Below are positions 1 through 9,390 of a DNA stretch of 64,000 nucleotides, in pieces (within the stretch, counting starts at the first letter, position 1; every line of letters starts with the position of its first letter). This DNA is from Notolepis coatsorum (taxonomy: Eukaryota > Chordata > Actinopteri > Aulopiformes > Paralepididae). The stretch covers positions 35,359,100 to 35,423,099 of the forward strand of contig OZ020593.1 of NCBI GenBank assembly GCA_963971535.1. Direction: 5' to 3'. A model generated the notes under the pieces. That model was not told the DNA's origin. It ran no database searches and was given only the letters and a program-made list of their open reading frames with translations. A program made the translations under genes and the position numbers.

Positions 1-1093
1 ACCATAATTCCAAGTAAATGTTTTTCCATTGGCTTGTTTTAGTTGAATACAGGAGTGATGTAACCTATTGAGCTCATTCAACTGCAAAGAGCCAATGCAA
101 AAAAAGGTTGTCTGGAAAAAATACAAGTTGAAAATACAATCCACCCGTGAGATGCTCATCACAATTTAATGACAAAAAGCAGTGAGGTAAACGTTGAGGG
201 TTGAAAATACAGACGTATACACAAAGATAGATGCCAGGAGTGTGACGACATGTCCTGGGAACATGGCTCATTCTGCTGTTCTGCACTGACAGCTTGTCTG
301 ATGTTGATCTAAGAGGCTCTGTGCTTGTTTAGAGACAGGATGTAAAGGGAGATATGCAGCTATAGGCACGTTGGCACAGTAACTACAATACTAGTTAATA
401 CATTTGCCGGGCCTCGGAATTTACATCCCGCTTCGCTTTACATTGGCCCAATCTTGACACATTCGGAGTAGCTTTTAAAGATGCCAAATTAAATGGCAAT
501 GTTCAGATTTGATGAGATATTTCTAAACGAGAGATTATCAGGATAATATAAGATGGGATAGACCTTTGTTCATCCCCATAATTAGCCGTTGAACAGAGTA
601 GGAATTCATTCTGGCTGTCCCTTGAGGGAATTGAGAAATCTTTGAGGCCAGACCTTGAATAGCTAAGAGCCTTTTAAATGAGGGTGTGGCTAGCAGTTAA
701 TTGGCTGGTTTCAACATTTGGACGGACATATTTTCCAACTCCACCAACGAGAGAGAGGCACCATCTTGAAATAGTACATGTAGGCAGGAAGTCCATTCAA
801 TTGAAAATATTAGATTAGCTAAAGATCCCCTCCAAATATTTTGTATATTGAATAACAATTTGTTTGGTATGTTTGGTCTCCCCTCATATCTTACTGTGAC
901 ATCTTCTCCCAAGCCTTTCTCTTCTTCCACATACACAGTTTGCCAAAGATTTGTGTCACCCAAACACAACACTTATCTTACACAATCCTGTTATAACCAA
1001 GAGATTTGCTGGGGAAATAAACAGTTTTCATGCATAGATCACGAGATAGATATAGTATCGACTTATAATGTGAGTTTCAAGTTAGCATTTCAT
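1..1093. other. No gene or known repeat recognised
   Basis: I see no coding region with recognisable motifs, no terminal repeats and no tandem array in this first kilobase. Short open frames on both strands lack family resemblance. It may be unique intergenic sequence. Confidence 0.4.
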
Positions 1094-1720
1094 GTTATAT
1101 ATTCATACTGGCCAATCACGTCTCGCTCTGCCATTATGAGATGTCATGTCATGCACCTATTGTGCATGCGAAAAAGTTGCACATGCACGTCACTTGCACG
1201 TGACCACGCCTACTCCTGTGTGTGCCTACAAGACACAGGAAGTGGTCACGTCCACGCCCTTCCTTTGTCTTTTTCCAGCATGAGATTGTTCATAATTTCA
1301 ACCAGTGGAAATTATTATGTAGCGAAAGGAGAAATTAAACAAGGTTGGACTTTCGCCGGTGGTTCGCCAGCCCCCGGACCCTCTTCGGCGCGTCCAGACG
1401 GAACGTCAGCCCTTTTCTGGTCTGTCCTCGATTCTGGCAGTGAACCGAGGGACTTCGCGCGGCGTTCGGCGTGCTATGTCACACATGGTCCCGCTTGCAC
1501 TGTGCGTTCTAGGGTGACTGGTTTCCTTTTTCGCACATTGGTTGTAGTTGACTGCCTCCCCCCCTTCGTTAGGACGGGCGGGTGGACGGGACTCCCCTCC
1601 TCCCTGGCAGGGGCTTATGGGCCCTCAGGGGGTGCATTTGACGTGGCCACGCGTCCGCTCTGCCCCTTTTGATCTCATAATGGCAGAGCAAGACGCGATT
1701 GGCCAGTATGAATATATAAC
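1094..1720. mobile_element. Non-autonomous TIR element (family A copy 1)
   Basis: The ends form an inverted repeat of about 48 bp with roughly two mismatches: the left end reads GTTATATATTCATACTGG and the right end carries its complement. The interior (about 1330-1620) is closely related to 8239-8490, so this is a dispersed family. A further stretch at about 1140-1260 is inverted relative to about 1800-1945, suggesting related elements head to head. A plus-strand open frame runs through much of it (848-1672), but the reading crosses the element edge and shows no protein family, so I treat it as non-coding. The superfamily is not identified. Confidence 0.6.
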
Positions 1721-2000
1721 GAAGGTTATCCTATAACCCTAGTTATATAAATACTGGCTGAGCGTCTCGCTCTTCAGTGCCCTGAGGACCCTTGGAATTC
1801 AGACTTGGAAGGGCGTGGACGTGACCACTTCCTGTGTCTTGTAGGCACACACGGGAGTAGGCGTGGTCACGTGCAAGTGACGTGCATGTGCAACTTTTTC
1901 ACGTGCACAATACAGTAGGTGCATGAGATGACATCTCATAATGGCAGAGCGAGACGCTCAGCCAGTATTCATATAACTAGGGTTATAGGATAACCTTCGT
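1719..2000. mobile_element. TIR MITE of the same family, flanked by TA
   Basis: Starting at ACGAAGGTTATCCTATAACC on the left and its exact complement on the right, the two ends pair almost perfectly for about 54 bp. TA dinucleotides flank the element (1717-1718 and 2001-2002), compatible with a TA target duplication as made by Tc1/mariner-like transposases, although PIF/Harbinger-type TWA sites cannot be excluded. It abuts the previous element and shares its inner terminal sequence (CGTCTCGCTCTGCCATTATG). No coding capacity. Confidence 0.65.
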
Positions 2001-2010
2001 TAGTAATAGT

Positions 2011-2468
2011 GACCATGATGAGTCTAGTTTTTTACCAACGGATTTCCAGTTCCGCGTTCGCGTTCTGCGATCTGATTGGCCACTGACGTTTCTGGTGCGA
2101 TCTGATTGGCCACTGACGTTTCTGGTCATGTGACATGTGCGCCCAATCGCGTGACGCGCCTATTTCCGCCTCTAACAGCCTGCAAACTACCTAACGCCTA
2201 GTTTATCACTGGTTAAGCTTAGGCGACTCTTTCGAAGTTGGTTAAGGTTAGAGTTTGGAATCAGGGCTGGTGTTCTATCGCCCTTCTCTAAGACAAACTC
2301 TAACCTTAACCAACTTCGAAAGAGTGCCTAAGCTTAACCAGTGATAAACTAGGCGTCACACGATTGGCGCAGATGTCACACGACCAGAAACGTCAGTGGC
2401 CAATCAGAACGCAGAACGCGAACGCGGAACTGGAAATCCGTTGGTAAAAGTAATCAGGCGACCATGAT
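2011..2468. mobile_element. Long palindromic foldback element with 9-bp flanking repeats
   Basis: The segment 2033-2255 and the segment 2286-2449 are near-perfect inverted copies, leaving a loop of about 30 bp. The tip begins TTTTACCAACGGATTTCC on both sides. The left arm carries an extra duplication of a 30-bp piece around 2067-2126. Immediately outside, the 9-mer GACCATGAT occurs at 2011-2019 and again at 2460-2468, which could be a 9-bp target duplication, a length known for Mutator-like elements. The TIR/TSD boundary is not crisp, so classification is tentative. No coding capacity. Confidence 0.6.
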
Positions 2469-2522
2469 AGGTTCCCAGGATAATTTGCGCCACACAGCTC
2501 AGAATTTAAACGGGACACGTCA

Positions 2523-3749
2523 ACATTATGGGAAATGTGCTTACCGTCTTCTCCAGAGTCAGACAAAAAGATAGATCCCAATTTCCTACAATTTGTGGCT
2601 GCAAGCCAGCCTAGCTTAGCACAAATTAATGGAAGTGGATACAGATCAACTAGCCTAAAACTCCGGGAGAGGTGTTTTTGGCCAACACCAAGGCTAGCTG
2701 ATCTATACCCACTTCCATTAACATTTTAATCGCCGTTGACGCTGAAACACGTCATTCCCCGTCATGCTTATTCTGCCGATGACGCTGTACAGCGTCTTTG
2801 ATATCAATATTTCAAAAATCTGTGATCGAAATCATATTTCTCCCCCGGAGACTTTATATGTACTGGTGAGCCCCTGTCGACTCTCTAATGGTTCAAGAGC
2901 GCCATCTGGTGGCCGATCGGCAGATCGCCCAGGGAAGAAACAGGGAAGTGGAAGTTGGTGCTCATTTCAATTTGGTCCGATCAATCGCTATAGGTCCCGG
3001 GACTCGAGTTCGACACAATGGATATCGATCCGTTGCCAATAACGCGATAAACAACATGATTTCAGTTCTACTTTTTTGATGATTTGGACGTATATACTAT
3101 TATATAACCTGGAAATGGATCGGGTATTTCTATATCCCATAATAGAAAAAATTCTGTTCCACGCTCATCTCCCAACGGCGAGAGGAAGCTACGGTGAGTT
3201 TCAGCGTTATTTTGTAATGTCTTCTATACTAACTGCTCCAATGATCATATCACCCACACTAGATGAATGATATAACGTTGCCCACGGAATTATAAACGAC
3301 CCCCCGCCCATCCGGTCAACATCAGATGATACGTAGTAACTTCTAGAACCACGTCCAGTTGAAATTTTTTATCTCGCGCCGATTGCTATCAAACTGTATA
3401 CAATCATCAATATAATGCATTTGGGGCTATAAATCACGTTCTGGAGAAAGCTGCAGAAAACGATAAAAACATACTTATACTTTAGACCGTATTTTAGTAT
3501 GAATATGTGAATGAAAAAGTATAACGTTGCTACACCCTGAACAATAGATATAGGACTTTGAATGGGCCATGGTAATGTTAGCAATACAATTTAAAAATTA
3601 TAGCCCTGCAAAGAAGGGGAACTTCTCCATGTTAAATAGGGCTGGCGAGGGATGGTAAATTATGAATTTAACCCCGGCGATCAAAGGGTTAACCTGTGCT
3701 AAGCTTGTCTGACTCTGGAGAGGACTGTAGATGCATTTCCCATAATGCT
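2523..3749. repeat. Older inverted repeat interrupted by a TTAA element
   Basis: The left arm at 2523-2660 is mirrored by 2690-2720 plus 3693-3749. Both arms carry the words CCCATAATG, CTCCAGAGTCAGACA, TAGCACA and CACTTCCATTAA in mirrored order. The right arm is split exactly at a TTAA by the element at 2718-3692. The left arm has about 45 bp (about 2565-2610) missing from the right arm. The loop is about 2661-2689. Confidence 0.6.
2718..3692. mobile_element. Non-autonomous piggyBac-like (TTAA) element, copy 1
   Basis: TTAA lies at 2718-2721 and at 3689-3692. The inward termini read TTAACATTTTAATCGCC and, on the opposite strand, TTAACCCTTTGATCGCC, about 14 matches in 17. TTAA target sites and short C-starting TIRs are typical of piggyBac-type elements; Kolobok elements also use TTAA. 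Internal sequence is related to 37216-38030 and 40925-41170 (shared words include CGATAAAAACATACTTATA-like and TATAGCCCTGCAAAGAAGG). There is no transposase frame, so it would need an enzyme made elsewhere. Confidence 0.65.
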
Positions 3750-3927
3750 GCCATATTTCTTTAAGGAAGTACAGGGAAGCCCCCCCCCCCCCCCCCTTTA
3801 GTGGAAGAATGTAAAAATGGCGCTCTGGTGTCAAGGTCTGCACAAATAACAATCTTTATAGTCAACGGCATGCCTCCAAGAGGAGTTAACAATAGAAGAG
3901 TGGAGGGGACCTTTAACCTAATCCTAA

Positions 3928-5946
3928 CCCATCATCAGACTTATATCTGACTACAAAGTCAGCGCCCCCGCAATGGGGAGCGACGACGCCTCTCTAGCGG
4001 ACAAACTCAACTCCTTCTACGCTCGGTTCGGTGTAGACAGTGTCGCCACTAGCCCTCTGGCTAGTGACGTCACTGGCGCACCGGCTGTTGTGGAGGGGGG
4101 GGGGCAACCGCGGGGGGGCGGGGGCGCTCTCTCGTTGTCGGAACACAGTGTGAGAAGAGCATTTATGCAGGTGAACACCAGGAAGGCTGCAGGCCCAGAT
4201 GGTATAACAGGACGCATACTTAAGTCCTGTGCAAACCAGCTTGCCCCGGTGTTCACCGCCATATTTAATCAATCCCTGGCGGAGTCAGTAGTCCCTGCCT
4301 GCTTCAAGATGTCTACCATCATCCCTGTACCGAAGAAACCCTCCCCAACATGTCCAAATGATTACAGACCGGTGGCACTCACCTCTGTGGTCATGAAATG
4401 TTTCGAGAGGCTGGTCAAGGACCACATTTGTGCCTCTCTCCCCAGTGATATGGACCCTATGCAATTTGCATACAGGACAAACAGGTCCACTGATGACGCG
4501 GTCTCCCAGGTACTGCACAGCACTCTCTCCCACCTTGACCGTCAGAAGGGGGGCTATGTGAGACTGTTGTTCATTGACTACAGCTCAGCGTTCAACACCA
4601 TAGTCCCCACCAGACTGGTGGACAAGCTGATCGAGCTAGGCCTGAGCTCCGCCCTGAGCGCCTGGGTACTGGACTTTCTGAGTGAAAGACCCCAGGCGGT
4701 CAGGGTGGGGGGTCAGACCTCCAACACCATCACCCTGAGCATCGGGTCCCCCCAGGGCTGTGTTCTAAGCCCCCTGCTGTACTCACTCTACACACACGAC
4801 TGTGTGGCCAAGTTCAGCTCCAACTCCATTGTGAAGTTCGCCGACGACACGGTGGTGGTGGGGCTGATCTCGGACAACGACGAGAAGGCCTACCGGGAGG
4901 AGGTTGAGGTACTGGAACGTTGGTGCCAGGACAACAGCCTGCTCCTGAACATTGGTAAAACCAAGGAGCTGATCGTGGATTATAGGAGAGGACAGCGGGA
5001 GACACACACACCACTGAGGATTAACGGGGCTACCGTGGACAGGGTGAGCAGCTTCAAGTACCTGGGGGTCCACATCTCAGAGGACCTGACATGGTCAACA
5101 CACATAGGCACAGTAGTAAAGAAAGCGAAGCAGCGCCTCTACCACCTGAGACAGTTAAGGAAGTTCAGAGTATCGGGGAAGATACTTCAGTCCTTCTACT
5201 CAGGAGCTGTAGAGAGCATCTTGACCGGAAACATCACTGCCTGGTATGGGAACAGCACGGCACAGGACAAGAAGGCCCTACAGAGTGTGGTGCGCTCAGC
5301 CGAGCGTACCACGGGTATTGCGCTACCTCCCCTGCAGGCTCTATACAACAAGAGGTGCAAATCCAGAGCCTGCAGGATAATGAAAGACCCCCACCACCCC
5401 AATAACAGCCTGTTCCAGCTGCTGAGGTCAGGCAGACGCCTGCGAATTCTAGAGACTAAGACGGAGAGGCTTAGGCTAAGCTTCTTCCCCCAGGCCATCA
5501 GAGCCTTGAACAATGAACATCGAGAGACACAGAAACTGAACTATCCACACACAAGTACATACACGACACGCACGCTGAGCACGCTCACACACTAGCAGCC
5601 ACTTTAACACTCATGCCGCACACACGCACACTTATGGCCAGAGGAAAGGCCACTTAAAATAGTATAACATCAGGAACAGTGTATTGCACTACTAAAGCTA
5701 ACTAGCATGTCCTATATGCTCTGTAAATACTAATGTACAGATACCGAGATGGCACACCATGTACCTGTTTATTGCACTGTTTTATTGGATTCTATTAATA
5801 TGTTGTACCACTGTATTTTATTGGATTCTATTATATGTTGTACCACTGTATTGCACATCGTCGCGGGCAAGACCAGCCGCATTTCATTGTATACCTGTAT
5901 GCCGTGACAATTAAAAATCTTGAATCTTGAATCTTGAATCTTGAAT
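3928..5946 (+). mobile_element. 5'-truncated Rex1/Babar-type LINE
   Basis: The open frame begins abruptly just after a TAA at 3925-3927, already in the linker upstream of the reverse transcriptase, so the 5' part including the endonuclease is missing, the usual result of incomplete reverse transcription. After the stop at 5595 comes a 350-bp 3' untranslated region with a tandem pair of about 40 bp (5780-5850). It ends in four to five copies of the heptamer TTGAATC (5917-5946), which mark the LINE 3' terminus. I found no clear target duplication. Confidence 0.85.
3973..5595 (+). CDS. Reverse transcriptase of Rex1-type LINE, open
   Basis: This 540-residue frame, open since 3928, encodes the reverse transcriptase and C-terminal part of a non-LTR retrotransposon polyprotein. 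RT landmarks occur in the right order: YRPVALTS near residue 130, IDYSSAFNTI near 202 (the Rex1 hallmark), GSPQGCVLSPLLY near 257 and catalytic FADD at 288-291, followed by KYLGVHISEDLTW in the thumb region and FFPQAIRALNNE close to the end. In the family this enzyme copies LINE RNA at a nicked chromosomal site. No stop interrupts it, but the endonuclease domain is absent, so the copy cannot be autonomous. The ATG is simply the first methionine of the truncated frame; a natural start lay further upstream. It stands alone, with no host neighbours. Confidence 0.85.
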   Translation: MGSDDASLADKLNSFYARFGVDSVATSPLASDVTGAPAVVEGGGQPRGGGGALSLSEHSVRRAFMQVNTRKAAGPDGITGRILKSCANQLAPVFTAIFNQSLAESVVPACFKMSTIIPVPKKPSPTCPNDYRPVALTSVVMKCFERLVKDHICASLPSDMDPMQFAYRTNRSTDDAVSQVLHSTLSHLDRQKGGYVRLLFIDYSSAFNTIVPTRLVDKLIELGLSSALSAWVLDFLSERPQAVRVGGQTSNTITLSIGSPQGCVLSPLLYSLYTHDCVAKFSSNSIVKFADDTVVVGLISDNDEKAYREEVEVLERWCQDNSLLLNIGKTKELIVDYRRGQRETHTPLRINGATVDRVSSFKYLGVHISEDLTWSTHIGTVVKKAKQRLYHLRQLRKFRVSGKILQSFYSGAVESILTGNITAWYGNSTAQDKKALQSVVRSAERTTGIALPPLQALYNKRCKSRACRIMKDPHHPNNSLFQLLRSGRRLRILETKTERLRLSFFPQAIRALNNEHRETQKLNYPHTSTYTTRTLSTLTH

Positions 5947-6440
5947 ATCACTGTAGATATACGCATTGTAACAGTTGGTAAATGCAGTATGTTATTTCAC
6001 ATATAGCTGGAGTATTGAGAACCCCATCACGTACACCTACACACTGGGATCCTTCACATCACAAAGTTGTCGCGCACCGAAGGTTTTTGACACACGCAGT
6101 GCCTAGCAACCCATTATAATCACGCTGCCACGCATGGATGTGGCTACGGAATCTGAGGTATAATAGCGGAGCAGATACTGTCACTCTGCGGCTCTGTATG
6201 ATTCAAGGTACAAGGTAGTGCCCTTGCGACGAGGCAGAAGTGATCTCGTTATCACTCTCTTTTGAGCAGCTGTCAAAGAAAGGATATCCTTTTTTTTCTT
6301 TTGTTTTCTTCAATACAAGTCCACAGAGGACAGAAATGGTGAGTTTCAAACTCAGGGCCAGAGATAGCCTGAATGATGTTTCTATCTATTGCACATACAG
6401 TATATGGTCAACCGACATCAGCATTCAATAGCAGGATGTT
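5947..6440. other. No gene recognised
   Basis: Sequence between the LINE tail and the next dispersed repeat. No coding, RNA or repeat signature that I can support. Confidence 0.35.
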
Positions 6441-6444
6441 GAAG

Positions 6445-6602
6445 TGGCCTTGAGCAAGACACGTACCCTAAACTGCTCCTGATGAGCAGGCTGACACCTT
6501 GCATGGTTGCCTCTACCGTCTGTGTGTGAATGTGTGAGTGAATGGGTGAATGTGAGGCATAAGTTGCAAAGTGCTTGGATTTAAATGCAGTCCATTTACC
6601 AA
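6445..6602 (+). repeat. Common fish dispersed repeat (LINE/SINE 3'-end type)
   Basis: The segment with CTGATGAGCAGGCTGACACC, GTGTGTGAATGTGTGAGTG and the ending AATGCAGTCCATTTACCA is a very common teleost interspersed repeat. A copy on the opposite strand lies at 20203-20330 and a short piece at about 16451-16480. It probably derives from a LINE or SINE 3' end; the exact family is not assigned. Confidence 0.5.
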
Positions 6603-7098
6603 TAGCAATGATGGGGGGTGTTTGGATCGTGGTGGTGTCCTTTTATTTTCATACGAGTAGTCATGACCCGTCGACCTCGTAGGAGGATCTCGGTGGGAAC
6701 CAATGGGATTAGTGCGGAAAACCTAGCAACACGAATTCAACGCTCCGCCGTCTTTGATCAGGGAACGCGTTTCTGTGTCAGTTAGAAAGCGGCGCATCAA
6801 CTTCTTAACCCCAATCCTCTGGTTGACTAGGGTGGAAAAATAGGGCTAAGAAATAGGTCAGTGCTTGTGTAGTTCACACCGCCCTCTTTTGTGAGCACAG
6901 GAAACGGACTGAAAAGTGTGATTATTAACGTTAGTTGTGTTTTGACGTAAATAAATTTTTTTTCAACTTCCAGCCTTTGTGTTCAGGAAAAATCCCACAT
7001 TACTTTTCTTTTCTTTTTTAAACATAGTCTGTTTATTTGATAAATGCAAGTAGAACAGAACATTGAAAATGGAGGAAGATAGGGTTCAATACTACAGT
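6603..7098. other. No gene recognised
   Basis: Between two repeats. Contains a T-rich patch near 6955-6965 but no supported feature. Confidence 0.35.
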
Positions 7099-7923
7099 AT
7101 ATAGAGCAGTGGTCACCAACCCGTCGATCCGTGTAGATATTTCCCTGCATTTTTTTAATTTCTTTTTGAGATCTTTCCCTGAGAGTCCACATTACAGTTC
7201 TACTTTTGTGTTTTGATGTGAAAAGTGATGCTGCATAAGATTACTGCACTTAGCACTGACTGAGAAAGTACATATTACAGTTCTACTTTAACAAACATAT
7301 TTACAATTAGCATTTTCTAATATTAATAATATGAGAGTCCACATTACAGTTCTACTTTTGTTTTGATGTGAAAAGTGATGCTGCATAAGAGGACTGCACT
7401 TAGCACTGACTGAGAAAGTACATATTACAGTTCTACTTTATAAAATGCTAATTGTAAATATGTTTGGCAATGTTAATAGGAGAAGGTCCACATTACAGTT
7501 CTACTTTTGTTTTGATGTGAAAAGTGATGCTGCATAATATGACTGCACTTAGCACTGACTGAGAAAGTACACATTACAGTTCTACTTTATAAAATGCTAA
7601 TTGTAAATATGTTTGTCAATGTTAATAATACGAGAAAGTCCACATTACAGTTCTACTTTTGTTTTGATGTGAAAAATGATGCTGCATAAGATGACTGCAC
7701 TTAGCACTGACTGAGAAAGTACATATTACAGTTCTACTTTGACGTTTTAATGTTGGACCAAAGCATTGCATGTAATTAGAATACAGGCAAATAAAAGTAA
7801 TTTAGTTGAAAGTACAATCTTGGCTGTCTTTTTCTCTCAACGCTTCAATAGGTAGATCTTGCCTTCACCAAAAAAATAAAAGTGGGCTTGGACTTAAAAA
7901 GGTTGGTGACCACTGATATAGAG
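7099..7923. mobile_element. hAT-type non-autonomous element with 8-bp TSD
   Basis: The element proper is 7107-7915. Its ends are CAGTGGTCACCAACC and the exact complement GGTTGGTGACCACTG, a terminus typical of hAT (Charlie-like) elements. The 8-mer ATATAGAG flanks it on both sides (7099-7106 and 7916-7923), the length of target duplication that hAT transposases make. No transposase frame remains; most of the interior is a tandem array. The perfect TSD and TIRs suggest a fairly recent insertion. Confidence 0.85.
7185..7741 (+). repeat. 150-bp tandem array, about 3.7 units
   Basis: Units begin with GTCCACATTACAGTTCTAC at 7185, 7337, 7486 and 7638, giving periods of 152, 149 and 152 bp. Each unit contains the GATGTGAAAAGTGATGCTGC and TTAGCACTGACTGAGAAAGT words, and the half-unit motif ATTACAGTTCTACTTT recurs. 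The array fills most of the surrounding hAT-type element, so it probably expanded inside the element. Confidence 0.85.
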
Positions 7924-8238
7924 CATAGGTCAACCAAAATCGACCTGTGACAAATGTGACAGGTGACGTAGATTCCCAGACAGGGCACACAGACAATGGA
8001 TACAAAAGGAATAACAACTTTATTTATTTATTTTTATTCATCTACCAACAGGTTGTTTTCCTTAACTCAATGGAGGCCAAACCCGGGTTAACTCGCCAGC
8101 GTTTGGGCGCCAGACCCGAGATTTCTCGGGTTTTGGTCATTTATTCCTTTATTCGATATTTGTATTCATTATTCATCCAGGGACCTTGGTGTTACCATAG
8201 GGAATGAGTCTGAGATCGCCAAAGTGCAATACCGGCCA
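7924..8238. other. No gene recognised
   Basis: A T-rich stretch near 8010-8050; otherwise no supported feature. Possibly an outer part of the following repeat. Confidence 0.3.
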
Positions 8239-9240
8239 GAAATTAAACAAGGTTGGACTTTCGCCCGTGGTTCGCCAGCCCCCGGACCCTCTTCGGCACG
8301 TCCAGACGGAACGTCAGCCCTTTTCTGGTCTGTACTCGATTCTGGCAGTGAACCGAGGGACACATGGTCCTGCTTTCACTGTGCGTTCTAGGGTGACTGG
8401 TTTCCTTTTTCGCACATTGGTTGTAGTTGACTGCCTCCCCCCCTTCGTTAGGACGGGCGGGTGGACGGGACTCCCCCCACCCCCACCCCCATTGAGTAGG
8501 TTATTAAAATGGAATAAAAGCCAATATAAGCATGGCGCCGAAACACGGACATATCCGTGGTCGGGCGGGAATGTGTTAAGAGGAGGGAAGAGTAAAGACA
8601 GCCCCGGCGGGGTACATGGGAACGGCGCCCCAACATTGTAGCATTAGCATTAGCTGCGCGCTAGGATACTTGGAAAAACATCTTAAAAGTGAGTCATGAT
8701 GACCACGTTTATCCAAATATCCCGCCCCCTGCGCCAATACATCACTCGGTCGTCTCACGAGACAACAAGCAGTATTACCCATGCCAGTACCAATGCCTGC
8801 TAGCGCAGGTCCTACCTGAGCGTGACGTAGCTCGACTGCTAAACGGCGCGCGAAGTCCATCGGGCCGCTGTCAAGCGACGAGGAAAAAAACACAGGATAG
8901 GACCGCCGTGCTGTGGACGTGCCGAGAAGGATCCGGGGGCTGGCGTACTTCTGGCGAAGCCCAACATTGCGTAATCTTTCGCTACAAACAATCTCCAGTT
9001 CAGAAGTGCATCTGAGCTGCTTCCGCGTTGGAAACGAATGAGGAAGGGTGAGGCGTGACCACTTCCGGCGTAAAATAGGGGACGAGTGGCGTGGTCACGT
9101 GCAAGTGAGTGCGTTTTTTCTTTTCTTCCCCGGAGCACACTAGGTGCTGGAGATAATGGGTTATCTCAGAAGGCAGAGCGAGACGCGAAGCCAGTTGATA
9201 TTTAACTGGGGTTGTGCAACAACAATATCAGTCGGTGCCA
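8239..9240. mobile_element. Second copy of the 1.1-1.7 kb family, rearranged
   Basis: 8239-8490 matches 1330-1620 closely (GGTTGGACTTTCGCC, CCTCTTCGGC, GTTAGGACGGGCGGGTGGAC). 8770-9200 carries the same family on the opposite strand: it has the GTGGTCACG, CACTTGCACGTGACCACGCC and GGCAGAGCGAGACGCGAAGC words seen at 1110-1260. About 280 bp of unrelated sequence lie between. The paired orientation suggests either a large inverted element or two insertions. No protein family is visible in the short open frames. Confidence 0.5.
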
Positions 9241-9390
9241 AAAACACTAAAAACATTTCACTTTCATTCCACCTGTCAAGACGCAATCAAGGTGTTTACA
9301 GTTCGATATCCAACATCCAATTCTTCAAGCAGAAAATGTCGCTACTCGGGTGATGGAGAAGTAGAGAGAAGATCCGAGTCAAGCCTTTCA

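Noticed and set aside
848-1672. 274-codon plus-strand frame
   Set aside because: Crosses the border of a TIR element, shows no family motif, and the related copy at 8239-8490 does not keep the frame over its length.
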